A stretch of DNA of 64,000 bases from the NCBI GenBank assembly GCA_002394305.1, contig DGTM01000041.1, positions 2,944-66,943 on the forward strand. The letters run 5' to 3'. A program made the translations under genes and the position numbers. Positions 1 through 6,947 of this stretch are shown here, one piece after another. The stretch comes from Prevotellaceae bacterium UBA4336. Its GTDB lineage: Bacteria; Bacteroidota; Bacteroidia; Bacteroidales; Bacteroidaceae. Below the pieces are notes generated by a model. That model was not told where the DNA came from. It did no database searches and saw nothing but the letters and a program-made list of their open reading frames with translations. Each line of letters starts with the position of its first letter. Within the stretch, counting starts at the first letter, position 1.

Positions 1-433
1 TGAATTTGTTCCCTTCAATTTCAATATGTTTTTCTGTCTCTTGAAACAGCCCATTGATGACAGAGCGGAAATCCTCAATTCGTGCTTTCATCTCAGCCTG
101 TTTCTCAGCGGAAGCATCTATCATTGACATACGATAGTACATCATTGATGGCCCTGTTTTCATATCGAACATATAGAACTCTAAATCCTGCGTCAGAGCA
201 TTGGATGTTTTACGCTTGTCACGCATGGCTATATTATCGATAGACGGCACATATATAACTTGATTTTTATCTTCGAGTTTTTCCAGTGCAAGCTTATAAA
301 TCTCATTCAGCAAGGTGGTTTTCCCACTGCCATTGATACCAACGATGATATTTACGTCTTCGTTGGCGATAATACTCACATCGTAATTGCCCCAGAGACG
401 GGTCTTAATTTCCTTAATCTTTGAGTATGACAT
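1..433 (-). CDS. AAA family ATPase, 5' part only (runs off the left edge)
   Basis: The minus strand is open from an ATG at 431-433 to the window edge, giving the first 144 residues of an ATPase. It begins MSYSKIKEIKTRLWGNYDVS and has a Walker A loop, GINGSGKTT, near residue 35. This is the order of SMC-like or OLD-like AAA ATPases, in which the strand before the P-loop binds the nucleotide. After it comes a Glu/Lys-rich stretch (residues 100-144) that could start a coiled coil. The Walker B half lies outside the window, so the subfamily (OLD, RloC, AAA_13 or AAA_15) cannot be fixed. The base composition is clearly more AT-rich than the genes after 1.1 kb, which fits acquired DNA. Such proteins are often found in defence or mobile islands, but that role is inference. 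Confidence 0.75.
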   Translation of the reverse strand, partial: MSYSKIKEIKTRLWGNYDVSIIANEDVNIIVGINGSGKTTLLNEIYKLALEKLEDKNQVIYVPSIDNIAMRDKRKTSNALTQDLEFYMFDMKTGPSMMYYRMSMIDASAEKQAEMKARIEDFRSVINGLFQETEKHIEIEGNKF

Positions 434-500
434 AATGCCGATTCTTTAATATACTTTCTATTTTGATGAGGTTGTACCTTATTATAATTAAATACGCGTA

Positions 501-508
501 CAAAATTA
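501..508 (-). promoter_or_regulatory. possible -7 box of the AAA ATPase gene
   Basis: Read on the minus strand this is TAATTTTG, matching TAnnTTTG, 68 bp upstream of the ATPase start. There is no clear TTTG -33 box at the right distance. Confidence 0.35.
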
Positions 509-715
509 GCTAATTTCCCACGAAATAACGAAGGAAAATCATCTTTTCTGCAAAATACAATCACTTTTATGCCTTTTTCTTCACTTTTGCATCCTTAAAC
601 GAGCAATTTTACGTAACCATTTGAATTCCTTTTGACAATCTCTTCGTCTGGAGACAAGACTTGTGACAACGCTGGGGACAAACTGGGGACATCACCGCCA
701 TTTTTGCCGCCAACA

Positions 716-748
716 TTACCGCCATTTTACCGCCATTTTACCGCCATT
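716..748. repeat. three perfect 11-bp tandem repeats
   Basis: The unit TTACCGCCATT occurs three times without gaps at 716, 727 and 738, and degenerate CCGCCA copies precede it from 694. The 11-bp period shifts the frame, so every frame of the minus strand meets a TAA. It is therefore not coding now. Confidence 0.85.
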
Positions 749-790
749 ATCTGTTGCATAGCTTGAGGATAATCCCCATTCATGATGGAA

Positions 791-808
791 GCAAAGAAAG
801 TTCTTTGC
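791..808. repeat. perfect hairpin, 8-bp arms
   Basis: GCAAAGAA and TTCTTTGC are exact inverted copies separated by AG. It has no T-run, so it is not an obvious terminator. It lies 60 bp before a second palindrome. Confidence 0.7.
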
Positions 809-867
809 ATGGCAAAGCGGCAAAGCCGAGCGCGGGGACATCTATACAACAGTAATCAAGCGAAAAA

Positions 868-885
868 CATACAATTAATTGTATG
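868..885. repeat. perfect 18-bp palindrome (possible operator or recombination site)
   Basis: CATACAATTAATTGTATG equals its own reverse complement. It lies about 50 bp upstream of the TonB-plug fragment and at the AT-rich to GC-rich change. An operator for a dimeric repressor or an insertion scar are both possible, and the sequence does not decide. Confidence 0.6.
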
Positions 886-934
886 ATTTAAGTTCGATTA
901 TTGCAAGAAAACCACAAAAATCGCACTTAAAAGG

Positions 935-1135
935 TTGTTGCAATCTTCGCTGTTGCTGCCGGCACAGAAAGCCGACCAGATGGACCCGACGGACGAGCCT
1001 GACAGCCTGTCGCAGACGATGATTTCAACGGGGTCTGCCGACATCGAGAGCATTACCATCTTGAAGAATGCGGCCGAGACTGCGCAGTACGGTTCGCGTG
1101 GTGCCAATGGTGTGATTGAGGTGAAGACGAAGTAG
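935..1135 (+). pseudogene. TonB-dependent receptor plug fragment
   Basis: The frame ends with ADIESITILKNAAETAQYG and then SRGANGVIEVKTK followed by a stop. This is the highly conserved last segment of the plug domain of SusC/RagA-type receptors. Nothing of the preceding plug and no barrel is present. The only start in this frame is a TTG at 935. A signal-peptide-like stretch (KVVAIFAVAAGT) lies just upstream in the next frame, so a frameshift between 940 and 965 may separate signal and plug. A short secreted plug-only protein is the alternative. The position, right at the composition change near 900-930, fits a receptor gene cut by an island. Function today is unlikely. Confidence 0.6.
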
Positions 1136-1180
1136 GGCCACGGCGTGGAGGCTATCTGCAAGACGCAACGCTCGCAGGCT

Positions 1181-2011
1181 TCACTCCGCGGCAATCTGCC
1201 TGACAGGGAAGGTGAAGTAGGTGTCGGGGAAGGGCTCGTCGCGAAGCGTGAAGTGCCACCACTCGGAGTCGAGCGCCTTGAAGCCATGGGCGAGCATGGC
1301 GCGGCGGAGTATCATGCGATGGGCAAACTGCTCGGACGTGATGCTGCGGCCGGCGGGACTCTTGCTGTTGTCGCCCGTGTACTGGCCCGTCTCGGGGTTG
1401 CCGCAGAAGTCGGGATGGCTCTCGGGACCGAACCAGTCGAAGGTGCCGCCCATGTCGAGTTCCTTCTCGGTCTGCATGTCGAAGAGGGTGAGGTCGACGG
1501 TGGAGCCGCGCGTGTGGCCACTCTTCTCGTAGATGTATTCCTGTTCGAAGAGGACGCTTTTGTCGAGGTCGGGATAGAAATAGGGCTTCATCTCAGTGGC
1601 CTGCAGGTCGGCTGCCCAGCGCACGAAGTGGTCGACGGCTTTCTGCGGACGGTAGGCATCGTAGATTTTCAGGCGGTAGCCTTGCGAGCAGACGTCGTCG
1701 CTCACAGCTCGCAGGGCCTGTGCAGCCTGCCTGGTGAGCAGGGCCGTCGGCTCCTCGTAGCCGTCGATGCGCTGGCCCACGAAGTTGTACGTGCCGAAGT
1801 AGCGAATCTCCAGAATGGCGTCGGGCACGGCGTCCGTCAGGGTGACGAACTGGCTGTTGTCGTCGGTCGGGGAAAGGACTGCGGAGGGATTGCCTTCGCT
1901 CTCGACGGGAGAAGCGTTTTCTCTTGTCGACGCCTGCCTGTTGCAACAGGTTAAAACACATGCGCCGCAGAGCAGGATGGCGGCCAGCATCCATTGTCTT
2001 GTCTGTTTCAT
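1181..2011 (-). CDS. D-alanyl-D-alanine dipeptidase (VanX/DdpX family, M15D), lipoprotein
   Basis: This 276-residue protein hydrolyses D-Ala-D-Ala and probably acts on cell-wall dipeptide outside the inner membrane, because it begins with a lipoprotein signal (MKQTRQWMLAAILLCGACVL then TCC). The zinc motif SGHTRGSTVDLTLFD, near residues 165-180, gives the first His and Asp ligands, and SEWWHF near residue 250 gives the catalytic Glu and the third ligand. The arginine before the active site is present in IYDAYRPQKAV. No vanH, vanA or regulator lies next to it, so a housekeeping role in recycling is more likely than glycopeptide resistance. A weak TAnnTTTG box lies at 2061-2068. Confidence 0.9.
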   Translation of the reverse strand: MKQTRQWMLAAILLCGACVLTCCNRQASTRENASPVESEGNPSAVLSPTDDNSQFVTLTDAVPDAILEIRYFGTYNFVGQRIDGYEEPTALLTRQAAQALRAVSDDVCSQGYRLKIYDAYRPQKAVDHFVRWAADLQATEMKPYFYPDLDKSVLFEQEYIYEKSGHTRGSTVDLTLFDMQTEKELDMGGTFDWFGPESHPDFCGNPETGQYTGDNSKSPAGRSITSEQFAHRMILRRAMLAHGFKALDSEWWHFTLRDEPFPDTYFTFPVRQIAAE

Positions 2012-2060
2012 ATTGCTGATAATGTTCGTTTGTCTTGCCGGAAGGCAAGGGATTCGACTG

Positions 2061-2068
2061 CAAATTTA
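2061..2068 (-). promoter_or_regulatory. possible -7 box of the dipeptidase gene
   Basis: The minus strand reads TAAATTTG, 50 bp before the start codon. No TTTG lies 19-21 bp further upstream. Confidence 0.35.
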
Positions 2069-2142
2069 CAAATTATTTCTGAAAGAACCGCATTCTCCTG
2101 CAAAGGATTATGAAAATCTTTGCAGGGGACGCGGCCTGGTAC

Positions 2143-4260
2143 CTATGCACAGAAGCCGATGGCCGGGCGCTGACGGAGCTCGATGGACTTAGCGCCAAAC
2201 CTGGCGGAGGCAGTCTGCACGTCGGCGGCTTCGATGCGCTGATAGACGGAGCGGTCGAGGACATGCGGTGTGCCTGAGACGCGGTCGGCCAGGGCTGGAA
2301 TGATGCCGCCCATGACGAATTGTTCCACCCATCGGGCGTTGGCGAAGGTCTCTGAGCGGGCAGCCACCGTCTCGCGAATGGTCTGCAGGAGGCTGCTGTG
2401 TGCCTCGGGAGTCAGCTCGTAGTGGTCGGCATCGAGCATCTTCAGGGCTATCTGCATGAGTTCGTCGGGCGTGTAGTTCGGGAAGCGGAACTTGTAGGGG
2501 AATCGCCCCACGAGTCCGGGATTCATGGACATCAGGGCATCCATCTCCTTCTCGTAGCCTGCGAAGATGATGAGCATGTCGGGATTTTTCCTGGAGAGCA
2601 CGTCGAGGAGGCACTCCACGGCATGTCGTCCGAAGTCGCGCTCGTCGCCTGTGGTGTAGAGGGTGTAGGCTTCGTCCACGAAGAGCACGTTGCCCTGAGC
2701 CTCGCGGAGTATCATCTTCATGTTCTCCTCGGTTTCTCCGATGTACCGGCCAATGATTTTCTTTCGGTCCACGCAGATGACGTCGCCCTTCGAGAGCAGG
2801 CCGAGGGAGTGATATATCCTGCCGAGGAGCCTTGCCACGGTGGTCTTTCCCGTGCCGGGATTGCCGGTGAGTATGGTATGGTAGACGCCCATGTCAGAGG
2901 ACTGCAGCCCGAGTTGTCGGCGCTCGGCATAGAACTTGACGCGGTTGGCCAAGGTGACGATGCTGCGTTTTATCTCGCTGAGTCCCACCATGCTCTGCAG
3001 CTCTTCGATGGCTTTGTCGTAGGGTGAGCCCTGAAGGCGGAAGTAGTTGCCTTCGATGTCGTCGGGCAGCACTTCGACGGAGCGGCTTTCCTCCTGCCCG
3101 TCGGCCAGGGCGCTGATGGCCCTCTGGCAATGGGCCGGCTGCAAGTGGCGACTGACGTAGCGGTTCACATCGCTCCTGTCCCAATGGCAGACGGCACCGC
3201 TGTCGTAGGCCTCCCAGAGCAGGCAACACACCTTTTCCTTTGCTTCGGCCGAGAGGTTCAGGTTCTTCTGATGGGCACTCTCGAAGAAGGTGTATATCAG
3301 TTCCTGCCGGGCGTAAGGCTCCAGGGCGAGCCTGTTTCCGGCGGGGAACATGCTGCGCACGGACGGATACTGCTCCAGCATGGTGTCTATCTCCTGTGGT
3401 GTGCCGCAGAAGATGGTCGAGCGATAGCTGCTTCTCAGGTTATAGAGGAGTTTCTTCATGATGAGTCTGCCGCCACTGTCGATGAGAGCGCCGATGCCGT
3501 AGAGCTTGTAGATGCTCTTCGTCGTGTCGGGAAGCTCCAGGCCGAAAATGTTGTCGGAGGAGGAGGTGTCGGCAAAGAAGTCGTTCAGCTCCTCGTAGGG
3601 ATTGTTCTTCGTCGTGTCGTAGAAGTTCTCGCAGTTTGCCGTCTTGCGCTTTCCCTCCACGTCAGCGGCACTGAGCAGCAGCGCGATGATAGGGCCGGCT
3701 GCCAGGGATGATTTCCAATCAATCAGGAGATTGTCGCAGAGGGACAGCTTCTCGAGCGAATGCGACTGCCGGAGCTCGTTCAGCATGTTCTGCTTCACAC
3801 GGTCCACAACCCAACGCTTGAACTGGTACGAGCCGGGCATGCGCGACAGGGCCCGCCAATAATTCAGGCGCTTATGGAGGCTTCCGCTGAGCACATCCTC
3901 GTCGCTCATGCGCGGACACGTCACTGGTTCTTCCACTCGGAAGCGGCCCTCGCCGTCCAACTGGATGTTGAAGCGGAGGATGCAACCGGTGCCGTTGCGC
4001 AGCAAGAGGAAGTAGTGCCCGGGCAACCAGACGTTGAATCCGCTGAATCTTGCCGTGAGGGTACGTCCGGTGCGCTCCAGGTCGCCGTTCTCTGTGGCCG
4101 CATCGTCCAGCAGGATGAGCTGTTCGTCGTAGAGCATGATGGTATAGGAGTCGGAGCACTTCAGCCCTTTCCCCAGAGTGATAGCAACCGTCAGGTCGCC
4201 GGAACCGAAAACAATGTTTTTGCCACTAAGTGGCTGAGAAGTAATAGTAAGCTGTGTCAT
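2143..4260 (-). CDS. AAA+ ATPase, SpoVK/CbbX type, with a degenerate upstream AAA half
   Basis: This 705-residue cytosolic protein ends in a complete CbbX/SpoVK-like AAA+ module. Walker A is GNPGTGKTT at 466-474, Walker B is VLFVDE at 525-530, and the arginine finger is in GLVGRF near 587. Residues 1-110 look like a beta-sandwich of unknown family and 115-215 are helical. Residues 249-307 resemble the second half of the same AAA module (compare GTPQEIDTMLEQYPSVRSMF with GYEKEMDALMSMNPGLVGRF) but have no P-loop and no DE pair, so they look like a dead first ring. CbbX-type proteins remodel protein complexes; the target here is unknown. The gene stands alone, with a candidate promoter about 300 bp upstream at 4556-4588. 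Confidence 0.8.
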   Translation of the reverse strand: MTQLTITSQPLSGKNIVFGSGDLTVAITLGKGLKCSDSYTIMLYDEQLILLDDAATENGDLERTGRTLTARFSGFNVWLPGHYFLLLRNGTGCILRFNIQLDGEGRFRVEEPVTCPRMSDEDVLSGSLHKRLNYWRALSRMPGSYQFKRWVVDRVKQNMLNELRQSHSLEKLSLCDNLLIDWKSSLAAGPIIALLLSAADVEGKRKTANCENFYDTTKNNPYEELNDFFADTSSSDNIFGLELPDTTKSIYKLYGIGALIDSGGRLIMKKLLYNLRSSYRSTIFCGTPQEIDTMLEQYPSVRSMFPAGNRLALEPYARQELIYTFFESAHQKNLNLSAEAKEKVCCLLWEAYDSGAVCHWDRSDVNRYVSRHLQPAHCQRAISALADGQEESRSVEVLPDDIEGNYFRLQGSPYDKAIEELQSMVGLSEIKRSIVTLANRVKFYAERRQLGLQSSDMGVYHTILTGNPGTGKTTVARLLGRIYHSLGLLSKGDVICVDRKKIIGRYIGETEENMKMILREAQGNVLFVDEAYTLYTTGDERDFGRHAVECLLDVLSRKNPDMLIIFAGYEKEMDALMSMNPGLVGRFPYKFRFPNYTPDELMQIALKMLDADHYELTPEAHSSLLQTIRETVAARSETFANARWVEQFVMGGIIPALADRVSGTPHVLDRSVYQRIEAADVQTASARFGAKSIELRQRPAIGFCA

Positions 4261-4834
4261 AACATCTAAAATAACATTTCACATAAAACGGTTTTGTGCA
4301 CATATGCACATAAAGAGTCACGGCAGACCATCTCTCGTCTGCCGCTGCATGGCAATCCCGCGCAGGGGATGCCTGTCCCTGTTGGATTTTGTTTATGGCC
4401 AATGATAGCAATAAGTCAAAGAACACGCGTCGGGCAATCACCCGAGTGTACAGATACAGTGAGGGTTAGGCCCTCGCTCGACGTCTGGATACACGCTTGA
4501 TGTTGCACGCTCGTTCTTTTGTTATCATTGACTGTTATTTTAGATAATTCGACTGCAAAGGTAAGGAAAAACATTCTCTTGCTCCAAACAATTCGTCGAC
4601 TTTCTTCGGTATTTAACATTTCTTCACCTTCCGCGAGGCCGAAGAAGGCACGTCGGAAGGATGATGGTGAGCCACAGGGGCTTCTCGATATACCACAAAC
4701 CACCCGCACTCCACGAAACCTCTGTGCCCTTGATGGCAAGGGAGAGATTCCGTGAAATCCGGGAGGTTCGTGACCGAACCGAATGGGTCGCTATGCTGTG
4801 CGCCGCTCGTTCTTCGTCGAGCGACAGGCGGGCG
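4261..4834. other. intergenic stretch, no gene seen
   Basis: The only clear signal is a minus-strand promoter at 4556-4588. A small hairpin (GAGGG/CCCTC) lies near 4462-4476. A second one (CGCTCG at 4804-4809, CGAGCG at 4818-4823), just past the aquaporin stop, could help end that transcript but lacks a T-run. The short open frames have no family signal. Confidence 0.5.
4556..4588 (-). promoter_or_regulatory. promoter, TTTG-N21-TACCTTTG
   Basis: On the minus strand the -33 TTTG is at 4588-4585 and the -7 TACCTTTG at 4563-4556. The next minus-strand gene is the AAA+ ATPase, which would have a leader of roughly 290 nt. Confidence 0.6.
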
Positions 4835-5509
4835 TCAGTCGTTGTCCTTCACCATTGCCCAGGTGCAGGCTGCCAGGACGGAGCCGACGAACGGGCCGAC
4901 GATGAAGATCCACAGGTCGGTGAGTGCCTGGCCGCCCTGGAACACAGCGGGAGCGATGGAGCGGGCGGGGTTGACGGACGTGCCGGTGTAGTGGATGCCC
5001 ACCAGGTGGATGAGGATGAGCGACAGGCCGATAGCCAGACCTGCGAACTGGCCGGCACCCTTCTTGGCATCGGTGGTGCCGAGCACTACGAACACGAAGA
5101 TGCCGGTCAAGACTGCCTCGGCGATGAAGGCCGTCGTTTGGCTGATGCCTGCCTGGCACGCGTTGGCACCCGTGGCTGTTCCCTGCACGGCATCGGGACT
5201 TGTGGAGACAAGGGCGAAGAGGATGGCCGAACCGATGAAAGCACCGATGACCTGGAAAATCATGTACATGCAGGCGTCCTTGGCGCTGATGCGCTTCGTC
5301 AGCAGGCAGCCCAGGGTGATAGCCGGATTGATGTGGCAACCGCTGATGCCTCCGATAGTGTAAGCCATAGCCACCACAGCCAGACCGAAGGCAATGGCTG
5401 TGCCGACAACCGATGCGGTGTCTGCTCCGCAATTAAGGCTGACTGCTGTGCCGCAGCCCAGGAGAACGAGTACCATCGTACCCACCATCTCAGCTAAATA
5501 CTTTTTCAT
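4835..5509 (-). CDS. aqpZ: aquaporin Z-like water channel (MIP family)
   Basis: The product is a six-helix inner-membrane channel of about 224 residues, the normal length for AqpZ. Both half-helix NPA boxes are present: HINPAIT in the first half and SVNPARS in the second. The selectivity-filter arginine directly follows the second NPA box, and a histidine sits in LILIHLVGIH as in water-selective AqpZ, so glycerol transport is less likely. I chose the start at 5509 (MKKYLAEMVGTMVLVLLGCG), which matches family N-termini; an ATG two codons earlier (5515) is possible. A near-consensus promoter lies 72 bp upstream. The gene appears monocistronic. Confidence 0.92.
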   Translation of the reverse strand: MKKYLAEMVGTMVLVLLGCGTAVSLNCGADTASVVGTAIAFGLAVVAMAYTIGGISGCHINPAITLGCLLTKRISAKDACMYMIFQVIGAFIGSAILFALVSTSPDAVQGTATGANACQAGISQTTAFIAEAVLTGIFVFVVLGTTDAKKGAGQFAGLAIGLSLILIHLVGIHYTGTSVNPARSIAPAVFQGGQALTDLWIFIVGPFVGSVLAACTWAMVKDND

Positions 5510-5586
5510 AAGCATTAAGAATTAAAGTTAATAATAGGTTATCTGTATACGTCGCAACGTGTTGTGCATTGAGGTCTGCACCATTG

Positions 5587-5618
5587 CAAAATTACGATTT
5601 TTCTCCGTTCTCTCCAAA
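5587..5618 (-). promoter_or_regulatory. aquaporin promoter, TTTG-N20-TAATTTTG
   Basis: On the minus strand the TTTG at 5618-5615 and TAATTTTG at 5594-5587 are separated by 20 bp, the consensus spacing of the Bacteroidetes primary sigma factor. Confidence 0.8.
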
Positions 5619-5668
5619 TTTTCGGACAGAAAAACGGCACGGCACGGGTAAAAAATCCTCGTCGCAGG

Positions 5669-5773
5669 GCACAAAACTTTTTCAGTGGCACGGAAATATA
5701 TTTCAGAACCACTAAAATATATTTTCAAACTTCTGAAATTTATTTCAAAGGCTTGGAAATAGTTTTATGGCAC
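5669..5773. repeat. 105-bp near-palindromic dispersed element, copy 1
   Basis: This stretch and 20044-20148 have exactly the same length and nearly the same sequence. Both start GCACAAAACTTTTTCAGTGG and end GGAAATAGTTTTATGGCAC. The ends are imperfect inverted copies, each carrying AAACTnTTTC followed by GG. Between them are several GGAAATATATTTCA-like segments that are themselves near-palindromic. No coding potential is seen. It looks like a small non-autonomous or structured element lying between the aquaporin gene and tRNA-Leu. Confidence 0.75.
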
Positions 5774-5833
5774 GGCGCGAAGACTTTGTGTCTGCGCCGT
5801 GCAGAAAAAGGGGTCGTGAAGTCTTGGGGAAAG

Positions 5834-5919
5834 TGCCCGGAACGGGAATCGAACCCGTACGGCCATCACTGGCCAAGGGATTTTAAGTCCCTCGTGTCTA
5901 CCAATTCCACCATCTGGGC
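5834..5919 (-). tRNA. tRNA-Leu (UAA)
   Basis: The minus strand folds as an 86-nt class II tRNA with a long variable arm. The anticodon loop in GGGACTTAAAATCCC gives UAA. The T arm is ACGGG/CCCGT around TTCGATT. The acceptor pairs GCCCAGA with TCCGGGC with one A-C mismatch. CCA is not encoded. A strong promoter lies 12 bp upstream. Confidence 0.95.
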
Positions 5920-5930
5920 ATTAGCTGGTG

Positions 5931-5961
5931 CAAAGATACGAATGTTAATTCAAAATTCAAA
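5931..5961 (-). promoter_or_regulatory. tRNA-Leu promoter, TTTG-N19-TATCTTTG
   Basis: On the minus strand TTTG lies at 5961-5958 and TATCTTTG at 5938-5931, immediately before tRNA-Leu. It lies inside an A/T-rich spacer made of ATTCAAAAT-like repeats. Confidence 0.8.
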
Positions 5962-6025
5962 ATATCTAAATTCAAAATATCGGGGAAAGGCGAAAAAAAG
6001 TATTCCCCCCTCCCCTTTCTTCTGT

Positions 6026-6874
6026 TCAGATGGACGTCAGCAGGAAGTAAACGACGGAGGCCGGGATGGCAAGCAGGGCGCTGTCGAAGCGGTCGAGGAG
6101 TCCGCCGTGACCGGGCAGGACCTTGCCGCTGTCCTTCACCCCGAGGTGGCGCTTGATAAGGCTCTCCACGAGGTCGCCCCAGGTGCCGAACACAACGACG
6201 ACAAGGGCAAAGCCCAGCCATCGCTCCAGGGGCATGACATCGGGCTGCCAGAAGTGGACGGCAACGGATGCCGCAACCGTAGCCAGGCCGCCGCCGATAC
6301 TGCCTACCCACGACTTCTTAGGCGAGATGCGGGGGAAAAGTTTGGCGGGGAAGAAACGTTGGAGCGAGCAGCCGCAGAGGTAGGCAAAGGTGTCGTTCAC
6401 CCACAGGAAGATGAAGAGGGCCAGGGGGTAAATCCAGTTGTAGGCGTACTCGCCCGCCTCGGCGTCGTAGACGATGCTGAGCAGGGGCAGCAGGGCAAAG
6501 GGCAGGGCCACGTAGACCTGCGAGGCGAAGCTGAACACCCAGTTGCGCAGGGGCGTCTTGGAATGGCGATAGAGCTCGCTGACAAGCAGATAGATGAGCA
6601 GCAGGCCGTAGAGCGCAAACATCTTGGCGGTCTGCGGACTGGCTATCGTGCTGAGCCACACGCCGGCGACGAGCACGGCACCGGCCAGGGCATTGAGCGG
6701 CCGCACCATAGAGATATGGATGCGTGTATTCATGAGCGTGCCGAACTCCCACAACGTGGCGGCCGTCACGATGGCGAAGAAAAAGAAGGCACTGACGGGA
6801 CTGTATACGGTGCACCCCACAAGCAGGAGCACATAGACGGCACCGGTAAGGGTGCGAGTTATCAGGTTTTGCAT
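6026..6874 (-). CDS. cdsA: phosphatidate cytidylyltransferase
   Basis: CdsA makes CDP-diacylglycerol from phosphatidate and CTP, the branch point of phospholipid synthesis in the inner membrane. The 282-residue product has about eight hydrophobic segments. The family signature lies near the C-terminus as SLIKRHLGVKDSGKVLPG followed by HGGLLDRFD, with the conserved Lys-Arg, Lys-Asp and Asp-Arg-x-Asp residues. It is the third gene of the rsfS-ftsH-cdsA operon and follows ftsH after 68 bp. That spacer is filled by a TTTCGTTAT repeat that runs almost to the cdsA start codon. Confidence 0.95.
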   Translation of the reverse strand: MQNLITRTLTGAVYVLLLVGCTVYSPVSAFFFFAIVTAATLWEFGTLMNTRIHISMVRPLNALAGAVLVAGVWLSTIASPQTAKMFALYGLLLIYLLVSELYRHSKTPLRNWVFSFASQVYVALPFALLPLLSIVYDAEAGEYAYNWIYPLALFIFLWVNDTFAYLCGCSLQRFFPAKLFPRISPKKSWVGSIGGGLATVAASVAVHFWQPDVMPLERWLGFALVVVVFGTWGDLVESLIKRHLGVKDSGKVLPGHGGLLDRFDSALLAIPASVVYFLLTSI

Positions 6875-6877
6875 GGT

Positions 6878-6947
6878 TATGTTTCGTTATGGCGTTATTT
6901 CGTTATGACGTTATTTCGATGTTTCGTTATGACAATGTTTCGTTATT
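6878..6947. repeat. TTTCGTTAT direct repeats in the ftsH-cdsA spacer
   Basis: TTTCGTTAT occurs at 6882, 6898, 6922 and 6938, spaced 16, 24 and 16 bp, all multiples of 8, with partial copies between. The copy at 6938 supplies the ftsH stop codon on the minus strand. The array forms the leader of cdsA, ending 7 bp before its ATG. Confidence 0.8.

Larger units (their letters stand above)
434..898. other. AT-rich gene-free stretch with repeats and palindromes
   Basis: No convincing gene lies here. The stretch holds the ATPase promoter, a short 11-bp tandem repeat and two palindromes, each listed separately. A 33-codon reading frame from 784 to 886 (MEAKKVLCMAKRQ...) spans both palindromes but has no recognisable family. 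The stretch ends where the sequence becomes GC-rich, near 930. Confidence 0.5.

Noticed and set aside
376..564. 62-codon minus-strand frame near the left edge
   Set aside because: It overlaps the ATPase start and its promoter in another frame and has no family signal.
1145..1954. 269-codon plus-strand frame over the dipeptidase gene
   Set aside because: The minus strand has the full VanX-family motifs; the plus frame is a shadow.
1181..2011. Vancomycin resistance cluster (VanX)
   Set aside because: No vanH, vanA/B or vanRS genes are near, and the protein is a lipoprotein rather than a cytosolic VanX.
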